A stretch of DNA of 6,188 bases from Synergistaceae bacterium (GTDB lineage Bacteria; Synergistota; Synergistia; Synergistales; Synergistaceae), in NCBI GenBank assembly GCA_031264605.1, contig JAISDQ010000171.1, positions 1 through 6,188 on the forward strand, given 5' to 3'. The notes under the pieces were generated by a model. The model was given only the letters and a program-made list of their open reading frames with translations. It had not been told where the DNA came from and did no database searches. Positions 1-5,612 of this stretch are shown piece after piece (positions within the stretch are counted from its first letter, which is position 1; the number at the start of each line of letters is the position of its first letter). The position numbers and the translations under genes are program-made.

Positions 1-917
1 TTATGATCGGAGAGCGCCTGGCGGTATTCGACGAGGCCGAGGAAGGACTGAACCGCCCTGGCGCGGAGAAGCTGCGGGGCGTACTGCGGATGCTGAAGGA
101 CAAGGGCGTCGCGTCGATACTCGTCTCGCACGACCCGGAATTTCTTCTGTCCATGTGCGATCGCGTCACCGTGCTCAGGAACGGCAGAAAATTTTCGACT
201 GTGAAAGCGTCCGAGGTCGGGCCCGGCGAACTCGTGACGCTGACCGGAGAGCCAGCCGCCGAAATCCCGCGGGCCGAAACCTCCCCCGGGAAAGTAACGC
301 GCGAGGCCCAGGCGTTTGGGCTGTCGCTGCGCGGCGGCGAGATAACGGGGGCGGAAATTTCGGACGGAGAGGCTAAGACGGGCGTGATAAGGGCTTTGTT
401 CGGCGTCGATCCCAGGCCGAAAGGGGACGTCAGCATATTCGGCTTCTCCATGCGGATGTCTCCTCCCGGAGGAGCCGTGAGGCATCGCATAGGGCTTTCA
501 CGGGAAGAGAGAAAACTGCGCGATTGCGCGCTATATGTCACCGTGCGGAAGAATACCGCGTACGCGAGGTTCGAGCGCGCGCCGATCAGAATGGGAGGGG
601 AATCTCCTTTTTCGGGCGTGCTGGGCTTCGGCAAACGTTCCGATCCGGTGAGGGAGACCCTGGTGTACGCGCCCGAGATATTCACGCCGTCCGAGACGTA
701 CGGCGGCCGGTCGCCCGCCGACCTCATGTTCAAAGACATCGACGCGGTAATTTTCGACGAACCGTCGCGAGGCGCGGACGAGTCCGCGAAATCGGAAATA
801 TACGCCTTCATCGCCGAACTCGCGAGGCGCGGCATTGCGGTATTGGTTTTCACTACTAGGAAGAAAGAGTTGGAAAGTCTGTGCGATCGAGTGGCTGAGA
901 TACGCGGGGCGGAGTAA
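1..917 (+). CDS. Divergent sugar/nucleoside-type tandem ABC transporter ATPase, 5'-truncated by window edge
   Basis: C-terminal part of a two-domain ABC ATPase of the RbsA/MglA/YufO type, which powers import of sugars or nucleosides at the inner face of the membrane. About 304 residues are visible and the reading frame enters from outside. The ATG at 3 is probably an internal Met, because the window opens at the first domain's Walker B (LAVFDEAEEGL, D10-E11, residues numbered from that Met). The first domain's H-loop follows (SHD, H43), then DRVTVLRNGR. The second domain starts near residue 105: GGEITG, ALFG (131-134) and a Walker B with D-loop, VIFDEPSRGAD (249-259), all in family positions. 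It is degenerate, however. The P-loop place reads SDGEAKTG, the signature LSGGNQQ reads YGGRSPA (233-239), and the switch region reads FTTRKKEL. The gene ends at TAA 915-917. The permease and binding-protein genes that would give the substrate are not in the window. Family assignment is good; substrate and activity are unknown. Confidence 0.82.
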   Translation, partial: MIGERLAVFDEAEEGLNRPGAEKLRGVLRMLKDKGVASILVSHDPEFLLSMCDRVTVLRNGRKFSTVKASEVGPGELVTLTGEPAAEIPRAETSPGKVTREAQAFGLSLRGGEITGAEISDGEAKTGVIRALFGVDPRPKGDVSIFGFSMRMSPPGGAVRHRIGLSREERKLRDCALYVTVRKNTAYARFERAPIRMGGESPFSGVLGFGKRSDPVRETLVYAPEIFTPSETYGGRSPADLMFKDIDAVIFDEPSRGADESAKSEIYAFIAELARRGIAVLVFTTRKKELESLCDRVAEIRGAE

Positions 918-941
918 AAGCGCGCGAAACGGTCCGCCCCG
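905..941. terminator. Hairpin across ABC stop codon, possible bidirectional 3'-end structure
   Basis: A perfect 9-bp inverted repeat, CGGGGCGGA (905-913) and TCCGCCCCG (933-941), encloses a 19-base loop that contains the ABC gene's TAA stop (915-917). It lies in the gap between two convergent genes, where a shared terminator is expected. Neither strand has a good T-tract after the stem (AATTTAT lies about 10 bases downstream on +, CGTATCTC follows on -), so it is not a textbook intrinsic terminator. It may instead protect the 3' end or pause polymerase. Confidence 0.35.
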
Positions 942-965
942 GCCGCCGAATTTATCCGTATCTCC

Positions 966-1922
966 CTATGACATTGTGAACACGGTGCCGCTGTTGCCCT
1001 TGAGGGCGTCCAGCGCCTTATCCAATGAAGTTATGATCGCTTTTTTGTCCGGGAACCGGCGGACAAATTTAATGGCCGCCATGACCTTGGGCAGCATGCT
1101 GCCCGGTGCGAAATGCCCCTCTTCCACGTATTTCACGGCGTCGCGCACGGTTATATGCGCCAGTTCCTTCTGATTGGGCTTGCCCCAGTTGACGCACACC
1201 CGCTCGACGCCGGTCAGTATGAGAAGATAATCGGTTCGGATATCCTCCGCCAGCAGTTCCGCGGTCATGTCCTTGTCGATCACGGCGGGTATGCCGGAGA
1301 GAGAACCGTCCATGTTCTCGATGACGGGAATCCCGCCGCCGCCGCCGGCGATGACTATGGTGGTGTCCCAAAGCTGTCTTATCGAGTCGATCTCGGTTAT
1401 GCGAAGCGGCTCGGGGGAGGCGACGTAGCGCCGCCAGCCGCGCCCGGCGTCCTCTTTCATCAGGTAGCCCTTCTCCAGAGTGAGGATTTCGGCCTCGTCC
1501 CTGGTGAAGAACGCGCCTATGGGCTTCGTTGGGTTACGGAAAGCGGGATCGTTTTTATCCACCACGACCTGGGTGAGTATCGTGACGACCGGGATGTCGC
1601 GGTTTCTGTATCTTATCGCGTCGCGCAGGCACTGTTGAATCTGGTAGCCGATGTATCCCTGGCTCATGGAGCCGCACACGTCGAACGGCATCACTGGAAG
1701 CTCCGCGTCGGCCTGGTTCGCCACTTCCTGGGACAGCACGATGCGCCCCACCTGCGGCCCGTTTCCGTGGACTATCGCCATCTCGTAGTCGTGATAATTC
1801 AGTTCGGCTATGTGCTCGCAGGTGCGGCGCACCACTTCGAACTGCGCTTCGGCCGTCGGAGGGGTTCCGGGTTCCTGAAGGGCATTGCCGCCCAGTGCTA
1901 TGACCACTTTTTTGCAGTCCAT
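966..1922 (-). CDS. arcC: Carbamate kinase
   Basis: Catalyses the reversible step carbamoyl phosphate + ADP to ATP + carbamate, which breaks down to NH3 and CO2. This is the energy-yielding last step of citrulline/arginine fermentation in the cytoplasm. The protein is 318 aa, the usual family length. Visible amino-acid-kinase motifs in order: VIALGGNAL (7-15), HGNGPQVG (52-59), MSQGYIGYQIQQ (86-97), KPIGAFF (133-139), GRGWRRYVASPEP (160-172), a glycine loop GGGGGIPV (193-200), VIDKDMTAELLA (214-225) and GSMLPKVMAAIKF (274-286). The chosen ATG (1920-1922) begins MDCKKVVIALGG and has a strong Shine-Dalgarno. The frame stays open further upstream over the carbamoyltransferase gene, but that extension has no kinase homology. 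The start lies 20 bases after the carbamoyltransferase stop, so the two genes are surely co-transcribed. The stop is TAG at 966-968. The pairing argues for a catabolic, ATP-producing role. Confidence 0.96.
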   Translation of the reverse strand: MDCKKVVIALGGNALQEPGTPPTAEAQFEVVRRTCEHIAELNYHDYEMAIVHGNGPQVGRIVLSQEVANQADAELPVMPFDVCGSMSQGYIGYQIQQCLRDAIRYRNRDIPVVTILTQVVVDKNDPAFRNPTKPIGAFFTRDEAEILTLEKGYLMKEDAGRGWRRYVASPEPLRITEIDSIRQLWDTTIVIAGGGGGIPVIENMDGSLSGIPAVIDKDMTAELLAEDIRTDYLLILTGVERVCVNWGKPNQKELAHITVRDAVKYVEEGHFAPGSMLPKVMAAIKFVRRFPDKKAIITSLDKALDALKGNSGTVFTMS

Positions 1923-1928
1923 CTCGTT

Positions 1929-1937
1929 CCCTCCTCC
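1929..1937 (-). promoter_or_regulatory. Ribosome binding site that fixes the carbamate kinase start
   Basis: On the minus strand this reads GGAGGAGGG, six bases before the ATG at 1922. It sits inside the 20-base gap after the upstream gene's stop. It supports independent, efficient initiation at MDCKK and rules out the long in-frame upstream extension. Confidence 0.8.
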
Positions 1938-1942
1938 AGGTT

Positions 1943-2896
1943 TTAAATGTCGCCTATGGTCGCGACCATTACGGCCTTTATCGTGTGCATCCTGTTCTCG
2001 GCTTCCTCGAACACGAGCGAGTTTGGGTGTTCGAATACGTCCTCGGTCACCTCGTTTCCCTTGTAAGCGGGCAGGCAGTGCATGAATATGGTCTCGGGGT
2101 TTCCTGTCGATTTGAAGAGTTTCATATTCACCTGATAGGGTGAGAGAAGCGCTTTGCGCTCGGCGGCTTTCGCCTCCTCGCCCATGGAGTACCACACGTC
2201 CGTGTAGATGACGTCCGCGCCGCGCACGGCTTGCATTGGGTCGTCGGTGGCTGTTATCGTAGCGCCCGAGTCGGATTCGGCGGCGATCTTCTCGCACTCG
2301 CGGACGAGGTCTTCGTTCGGGAGCAGGGATTTGTCGCCGCAGGCCGTGTAATGAAGCCCGAGTTTAGCGCAGCCTATCATCAGGGAGTTGCCCATGTTGT
2401 TGCGGGTGTCTCCCATGAATACGAGTTTTCTGCCCTTGAGCGAGCCGAAGCGCTCGCGCACCGTGAGCATGTCGGCCAGTATCTGCGTGGGGTGGTAGTC
2501 GTCGGTCAGGCCGTTCCACACCGGCGCCCCGGCGTAACGCGCCAGTTCCTCGACCACCGAGTGCTTGAAACCGCGGAACTGTATGCCGTCGAACATGCGC
2601 CCCAAAACGCGCGCCGTGTCCTTGACGTCCTCCTTTGTCCCGAGGTGTATGTCGTTCTTGCTCAGGTATTCGGGATGAGCGCCCTCGTCGATGGCCGCCA
2701 CCGTGAAAGCGCATCTCGTGCGCGTCGACGCCTTTTCGAATATCAGAGCTACGTTGCGTCCCCGCATCAGCGGATTGTACGCGCGGATTCTTTTTTTGGC
2801 CTTGAGGTCGGCCGAGAGTTCCAGGAGAAATTCTATCTCCCTTTTGGAAAAATCCTTAAGCGTGAGAAAATTACGTCCGTGCAGATTGAGCGCCAT
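1943..2896 (-). CDS. arcB: Ornithine carbamoyltransferase, likely catabolic
   Basis: Interconverts citrulline + phosphate with ornithine + carbamoyl phosphate. The protein is 317 aa, a little shorter than typical catabolic enzymes. The N-terminal carbamoyl-phosphate domain carries FEKASTRTRCAF with the STRTR loop at 57-61 and KDTARVLGRMFDGIQFRGF (92-110). HPTQ lies at 135-138. The C-terminal ornithine domain has DVWYSMG (233-239), the SMG loop diagnostic of ornithine rather than putrescine or aspartate enzymes, and the catalytic HCLP (273-276). The GRMFDGIQFRGF segment resembles the E. coli ArgI/ArcB branch. Its tight pairing with carbamate kinase suggests the breakdown direction, but anabolic use (argF) cannot be excluded from sequence. 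The ATG is preceded by GAGGGGAG at 2905-2912, eight bases upstream. It is the first gene of a two-gene unit and has its own leader downstream of the aminotransferase terminator. Confidence 0.95.
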   Translation of the reverse strand: MALNLHGRNFLTLKDFSKREIEFLLELSADLKAKKRIRAYNPLMRGRNVALIFEKASTRTRCAFTVAAIDEGAHPEYLSKNDIHLGTKEDVKDTARVLGRMFDGIQFRGFKHSVVEELARYAGAPVWNGLTDDYHPTQILADMLTVRERFGSLKGRKLVFMGDTRNNMGNSLMIGCAKLGLHYTACGDKSLLPNEDLVRECEKIAAESDSGATITATDDPMQAVRGADVIYTDVWYSMGEEAKAAERKALLSPYQVNMKLFKSTGNPETIFMHCLPAYKGNEVTEDVFEHPNSLVFEEAENRMHTIKAVMVATIGDI

Positions 2897-2938
2897 AACA
2901 AAATCTCCCCTCTCTGAGAGCGTTGTTCAGATAATGGT

Positions 2939-2944
2939 ATTGTA
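2939..2944 (-). promoter_or_regulatory. Possible -10 element for the arcB-arcC unit
   Basis: On the minus strand this reads TACAAT, one mismatch from TATAAT, 42 bases before the carbamoyltransferase ATG. An AT-rich stretch (the terminator's T-tract) lies just upstream, but no convincing -35 hexamer is seen at 16-18 bases. A promoter here is expected, because an intrinsic terminator cuts this unit off from the gene upstream. Confidence 0.3.
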
Positions 2945-2955
2945 CTCTTTTAAAT

Positions 2956-2989
2956 AAAAAATCGCCGGCTCACGGCTGCCGGCGGTTTT
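2956..2989 (-). terminator. Intrinsic terminator after the aminotransferase gene
   Basis: Read on the minus strand: AAAACCGCCGGC, an 8-base loop, then GCCGGCGATTTT continuing into TTATTTAAAAG. The stem has seven G-C pairs, one G-U and four A-U pairs, and is followed by a T-rich tail, the classic Rho-independent form. It begins about four bases after the aminotransferase stop (2994-2996), so it ends that transcript before the carbamoyltransferase gene. Read-through remains possible. Confidence 0.85.
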
Positions 2990-2993
2990 ACAT

Positions 2994-4352
2994 TCATTTG
3001 AACGCGGCTCGCGCCGCCTCGCGGGAAATTTCTATGCCGCGGCCGATATCCTCCAGAGGCACGTTGAGCGCCGGACGGAAACGAACCGTGTGCGTGCCGC
3101 ATGGAAGTATCAGCATGCGGCGCTTGGCGCACTCGGCGAGGAATTTCGAGCGCAATGCCGGGGTTTTGACGTCGTAAGCGCACATCAGCCCTTTTCCTCT
3201 GACGTTGCCGATGAATTCGGGAAATTCGGATTCCAGTCCGCGAAGGCCTTCAATCAGAGCCGGGCCGGCCTTGCCGGAGACATAGTCGAGAATATGCTCG
3301 TCGCGGTAAATTTCGAGGTATTTGGAGGCGCGGACCATGTCGGTGAGGTTGCCGCCCCAGGTCGAATTGATGCGGCTCGATACCTTGAAACAGTTCTGTT
3401 CCACCTCGTCGACTTTCGGCCCGACGCAAATTCCGCATATCTGCGCTTTCTTGCCGAACGCGAAGATGTCCGGCGCGACGTGGTACTGCCACGCCCACAT
3501 TTTGCCGGTGATACCCATGCCGCACTGCACTTCGTCGAAGATGAGCATCATCTCGTTCGCGTCGCAGATGTCCTTCAACCGCTTGAAAAACTCGGTGCGG
3601 AAGTGATTGTCCCCTCCCTCTCCCTGGATTGTCTCTATGATGACGGCGCAATGGCCGTCCGGGTCGTTCGCTATGGCGTTTTTAATCTGTTTTACGGCCT
3701 GTTCTTCGAGCCATTGGACGACGCGGATATTTTTCTCCAGCGGGAACATGATTTTGGGATTGATTATCCTCGGCCAGCCGCGAAACTTCGCGAATCGCTG
3801 ATATTTGTTGGGATCGGCAGTGTTGGTGACGGAGAGTGTGTAGCCGCCGCGTCCGTGGAACGCCTCGTTGAAGTGAATGATCTTGGTCCCTTTGGCTCCC
3901 GATATCGCTTTGCCCGGCGTTACTTTGCCGCGCGCGGCCAGTTTCTGAACCTTCCAGTCCATGGCCACCTTGAAGGCGTTTTCGACCGCGAGCGTGCCGT
4001 AGTCGACAAGGAACAGGTGCTCGAATCCCTCCGGGCGCGCCACTTCCCCGAACATCTTGACGAATTCTCCCATTTCGAGCGTGTAGATGTCGGAGTTCGC
4101 CACTTTGTTAACGGCGGCGCGGAATATCTTCTCCTTGAACGCGTCGGTCGTGAGCGCCGGATGGTTCATCCCGAAGGGCGCGGAGGCGAAGAAAGTATAG
4201 AAATCAAGCCAATCGTCGCCGGTTCGCGCGTCGATGACATGGCTGCCCTTCGATTTTTCCATGTCGATGACGATATCGTAACCGTCGCGCAGCATGTACT
4301 TCTCGATGGCCGGGAAAACCTCGTTCGGTGTGATGTTGAATTTCGCTGGCAT
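2994..4352 (-). CDS. lat: L-lysine 6-aminotransferase-like class III PLP aminotransferase
   Basis: Transfers the terminal amino group of L-lysine to 2-oxoglutarate, giving 2-aminoadipate 6-semialdehyde (which cyclises to piperideine-6-carboxylate) and glutamate; cytoplasmic. The 452-aa protein resembles actinobacterial lysine epsilon-aminotransferase along its length as I recall that family. Shared stretches are FHGRGGYTLSVTNT (165-178), ETIQGEGGDNHFR (240-252), LIFDEVQCGMG (270-280, D273 contacting the PLP pyridine), FAFGKKAQICG (297-307, K301 as the Schiff-base lysine), SRINSTWGGNLTDM (326-339) and GKGLMCAYD (387-395). The ATG at 4350-4352 has AGGAGG (4360-4365) seven bases upstream. The TGA is at 2994-2996, followed by an intrinsic terminator. 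Some relatives accept ornithine, which matters because the next gene on the strand makes or uses ornithine. The class III fold is certain, the lysine-6 subfamily is very likely, and the true substrate is unproven. Confidence 0.9.
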   Translation of the reverse strand: MPAKFNITPNEVFPAIEKYMLRDGYDIVIDMEKSKGSHVIDARTGDDWLDFYTFFASAPFGMNHPALTTDAFKEKIFRAAVNKVANSDIYTLEMGEFVKMFGEVARPEGFEHLFLVDYGTLAVENAFKVAMDWKVQKLAARGKVTPGKAISGAKGTKIIHFNEAFHGRGGYTLSVTNTADPNKYQRFAKFRGWPRIINPKIMFPLEKNIRVVQWLEEQAVKQIKNAIANDPDGHCAVIIETIQGEGGDNHFRTEFFKRLKDICDANEMMLIFDEVQCGMGITGKMWAWQYHVAPDIFAFGKKAQICGICVGPKVDEVEQNCFKVSSRINSTWGGNLTDMVRASKYLEIYRDEHILDYVSGKAGPALIEGLRGLESEFPEFIGNVRGKGLMCAYDVKTPALRSKFLAECAKRRMLILPCGTHTVRFRPALNVPLEDIGRGIEISREAARAAFK

Positions 4353-4390
4353 GAAAATACCTCCTCAGATTTTTTGAGACATCTGCGAAT

Positions 4391-4435
4391 GTGTAAATAT
4401 GCTTCGGACCCGTGTAAAATAATAACACGCATATT
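4391..4435 (-). promoter_or_regulatory. Extended -10 promoter within an operator-like repeat cluster, upstream of the aminotransferase
   Basis: On the minus strand TGTTATTAT (4419-4427) matches an extended -10 element (TGn-TATTAT). The -35 region is only AT-rich. The predicted start near 4412 gives a leader of about 60 bases. Around it lie a perfect inverted repeat CGTGT (4411-4415)/ACACG (4425-4429), a second inverted repeat AATATGC (4396-4402)/GCATATT (4429-4435), and a direct repeat GTGTAAA at 4391 and 4412 with 21-base periodicity. The nesting over a promoter suggests a repressor or activator site. The regulator is unknown. Confidence 0.45.
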
Positions 4436-4526
4436 CAAAAAAAATAAATTAGTAATTTTACTCAGTTTATTTTACTGTGAGTTTGACTATGAGGATAGAT
4501 AATATTAAGGAAGAGATCGCTCGGAT
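4436..4526 (+). promoter_or_regulatory. AT-rich upstream region of the metal transporter, promoter not resolved
   Basis: This is the transporter-side half of the divergent gap and is far more AT-rich than the surrounding genes. It holds TTGACT (4483-4488) as a possible -35, but the best -10-like sequences, GATAAT (4498-4503) and TATTAA (4503-4508), are spaced 9 and 14 bases away, which is too short. Repeats present are ATTTTACT at 4455-4462 and 4469-4476 (14-base period), and ACTCA (4460-4464) with TGAGT (4478-4482) as an inverted pair. A promoter must lie here or just upstream, but I cannot name it securely. Confidence 0.35.
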
Positions 4527-4528
4527 AT

Positions 4529-4535
4529 GGGGAGG
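4529..4535 (+). promoter_or_regulatory. Ribosome binding site that favours the downstream transporter start
   Basis: GGGGAGG lies nine bases before the ATG at 4545. The alternative in-frame ATG at 4527 overlaps this element and has only a weaker AGGAAGAG (4508-4515) 11 bases upstream. The 4545 start is therefore preferred; it removes six residues (MGRLFQ) from the longer reading. Confidence 0.6.
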
Positions 4536-4544
4536 CTGTTTCAA

Positions 4545-5483
4545 ATGACGTCCGATAAAGAACGGGATAAAACGAAATACATCCGCGCCGCGGCGATCGT
4601 CGCGCTTGCGGGCAACTCCGCTCTTGCCGCGCTCAAAATATGCGTCGGCATATTTTCCGGCAGCGGGGCGCTCACGGCCGACGGAGTAGATTCGGCCGCC
4701 GACGTTCTGATATCGCTCATCACGCTGTTCGTGGTGGGGATAATTTCCAAGCCGGCGGACACGGAACACCCATGGGGGCACGGCAGGGCCGAGACCGTGG
4801 CGACCGCTCTCCTCTCGTTCGTCCTGTTTTTCGCGGGAGCGCAGCTTATTTTGGGCTCCGTCGCGCGCATGTTTTCCGGCGTCCCTCAAACGGTTCCGTC
4901 AGCCGAAGCGCTGGGCGCCGCGATCGTTTCCATCGCGGGGAAAGTTCTGCTCGCGTACAGCCAATATGTTTTCGGAAAACGGGCGGATTCCGCCATGATA
5001 AAAGCCAACGCAAAAAACATGGCGGGCGACGTGTTCATTTCTTTGGGCGTACTGACCGGCCTCGCCGTTTCCTCCGCGACCGGTTCCGGCGTCGCTGACA
5101 CGGCGATAGCCTCCGTTATAGGCGCGTGTGTCATCAAAACCGCGATAAACGTTTTTATGGAGGCGAACCTGGAACTGATGGACGGCGGCGCCGGCACGGA
5201 ACAGTACCGGCTCGTTTTCGACGCGGTGCGGTCGGTGGAGGGCGCCGGCAATCCTCACCGCGCAAGGATGCGCCGCATTGCCGGTTTTTGGGATATCGAC
5301 ATCGATATCGAGGTGAACCCGCGCATAACCGTCGACGAAGCCCACGCGATAGCCTGCCGCGTGGAAGGCGAAATCAAAGCGCGCCTCGAAAACGTCTACG
5401 ACATCGTAGTTCACGTCGAACCAAGCGGCGACAGCGTAGAGGGCGAAAGTTTCGGCCTTTCGGAGAAGGGCATGAAAGAATGA
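4545..5483 (+). CDS. Cation diffusion facilitator family metal efflux transporter
   Basis: Inner-membrane proton-coupled exporter of divalent metal ions. The protein is 312 aa from the preferred start (318 from the ATG at 4527), normal for the family. About six membrane segments can be drawn: near 15-37, 50-68, 86-106, 121-141, 163-178 and 183-204. A cytoplasmic domain follows from about 216 to 295. The TM2 metal ligands are D49 and D53 (DSAAD), followed by the family signature HPWGHGRAE (75-83). TM5 carries N158-x3-D162 (NMAGD) where zinc members have HxxxD and manganese members DxxxD. The C-terminal domain shows GFWDIDIDIEV, EAHAIACRVE and DIVVHVEP, as in YiiP/CzcD-type proteins. The gene is divergent from the aminotransferase and ends in TGA 5481-5483. 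The metal is not predictable, and the Asn in the site makes it a non-standard member. Confidence 0.93.
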   Translation: MTSDKERDKTKYIRAAAIVALAGNSALAALKICVGIFSGSGALTADGVDSAADVLISLITLFVVGIISKPADTEHPWGHGRAETVATALLSFVLFFAGAQLILGSVARMFSGVPQTVPSAEALGAAIVSIAGKVLLAYSQYVFGKRADSAMIKANAKNMAGDVFISLGVLTGLAVSSATGSGVADTAIASVIGACVIKTAINVFMEANLELMDGGAGTEQYRLVFDAVRSVEGAGNPHRARMRRIAGFWDIDIDIEVNPRITVDEAHAIACRVEGEIKARLENVYDIVVHVEPSGDSVEGESFGLSEKGMKE

Positions 5484-5487
5484 ACAG

Positions 5488-5515
5488 CCCGCGCATCGAT
5501 TGGTTTGCGCGCGGG
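5488..5515. repeat. GC-rich inverted repeat after the transporter gene
   Basis: CCCGCGC (5488-5494) and GCGCGGG (5509-5515) form a 7-bp G-C stem with a 14-base loop, starting four bases after the transporter stop. The following bases, AGGCTATACTCTCTTATAATT, are T-containing but not a T-run, so termination activity is uncertain. The rest of the 129-base convergent gap up to 5612 contains no gene, no RNA that I recognise and no clear terminator for the corrinoid gene on the other strand. Confidence 0.35.
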
Positions 5516-5612
5516 AGGCTATACTCTCTTATAATTCAGGCGCGGCCAATTTCGTCATGCCGAACCCGGCCGCCCGGCAATAACGCGGCTTTAATATCGG
5601 TTGATTCAGTTT

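Noticed and set aside
460..474. Near-perfect palindrome CTCCTCCCGGAGGAG inside the ABC gene, with a Shine-Dalgarno-like half
   Set aside because: It simply encodes Ser-Pro-Pro-Gly-Gly. The nearest in-frame GTG is only two bases away, so an internal start is implausible.
1113..1946. A 277-codon + strand frame opposite carbamate kinase
   Set aside because: It has no motif or plausible ribosome binding site and lies wholly within the antisense of a well-supported gene.
1923..2297. In-frame N-terminal extension of carbamate kinase by 125 codons
   Set aside because: The added residues are a low-complexity Arg/His-rich reading of the carbamoyltransferase gene in another frame. The start at 1922 has a strong ribosome binding site and begins at the family's normal N-terminus.
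2231..2917. A 228-codon + strand frame opposite the carbamoyltransferase
   Set aside because: Antisense shadow with no recognisable features.
3090..4502. A 470-codon open frame on the + strand opposite the aminotransferase
   Set aside because: It is the mirror of a GC-rich, strongly homologous gene. Its translation shows no recognisable domain, and the opposite strand has full-length family motifs.
4527..4544. Six-residue longer N-terminus for the metal transporter
   Set aside because: The ATG at 4527 overlaps the better ribosome binding site, which serves the ATG at 4545. It is kept only as an alternative.
5530..5535. Perfect TATAAT in the convergent gap, as a promoter for an antisense RNA into the corrinoid gene
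   Set aside because: No -35 element at a usable spacing (the 17-base position is GCGCGC) and no downstream + strand gene. A chance match is likely.
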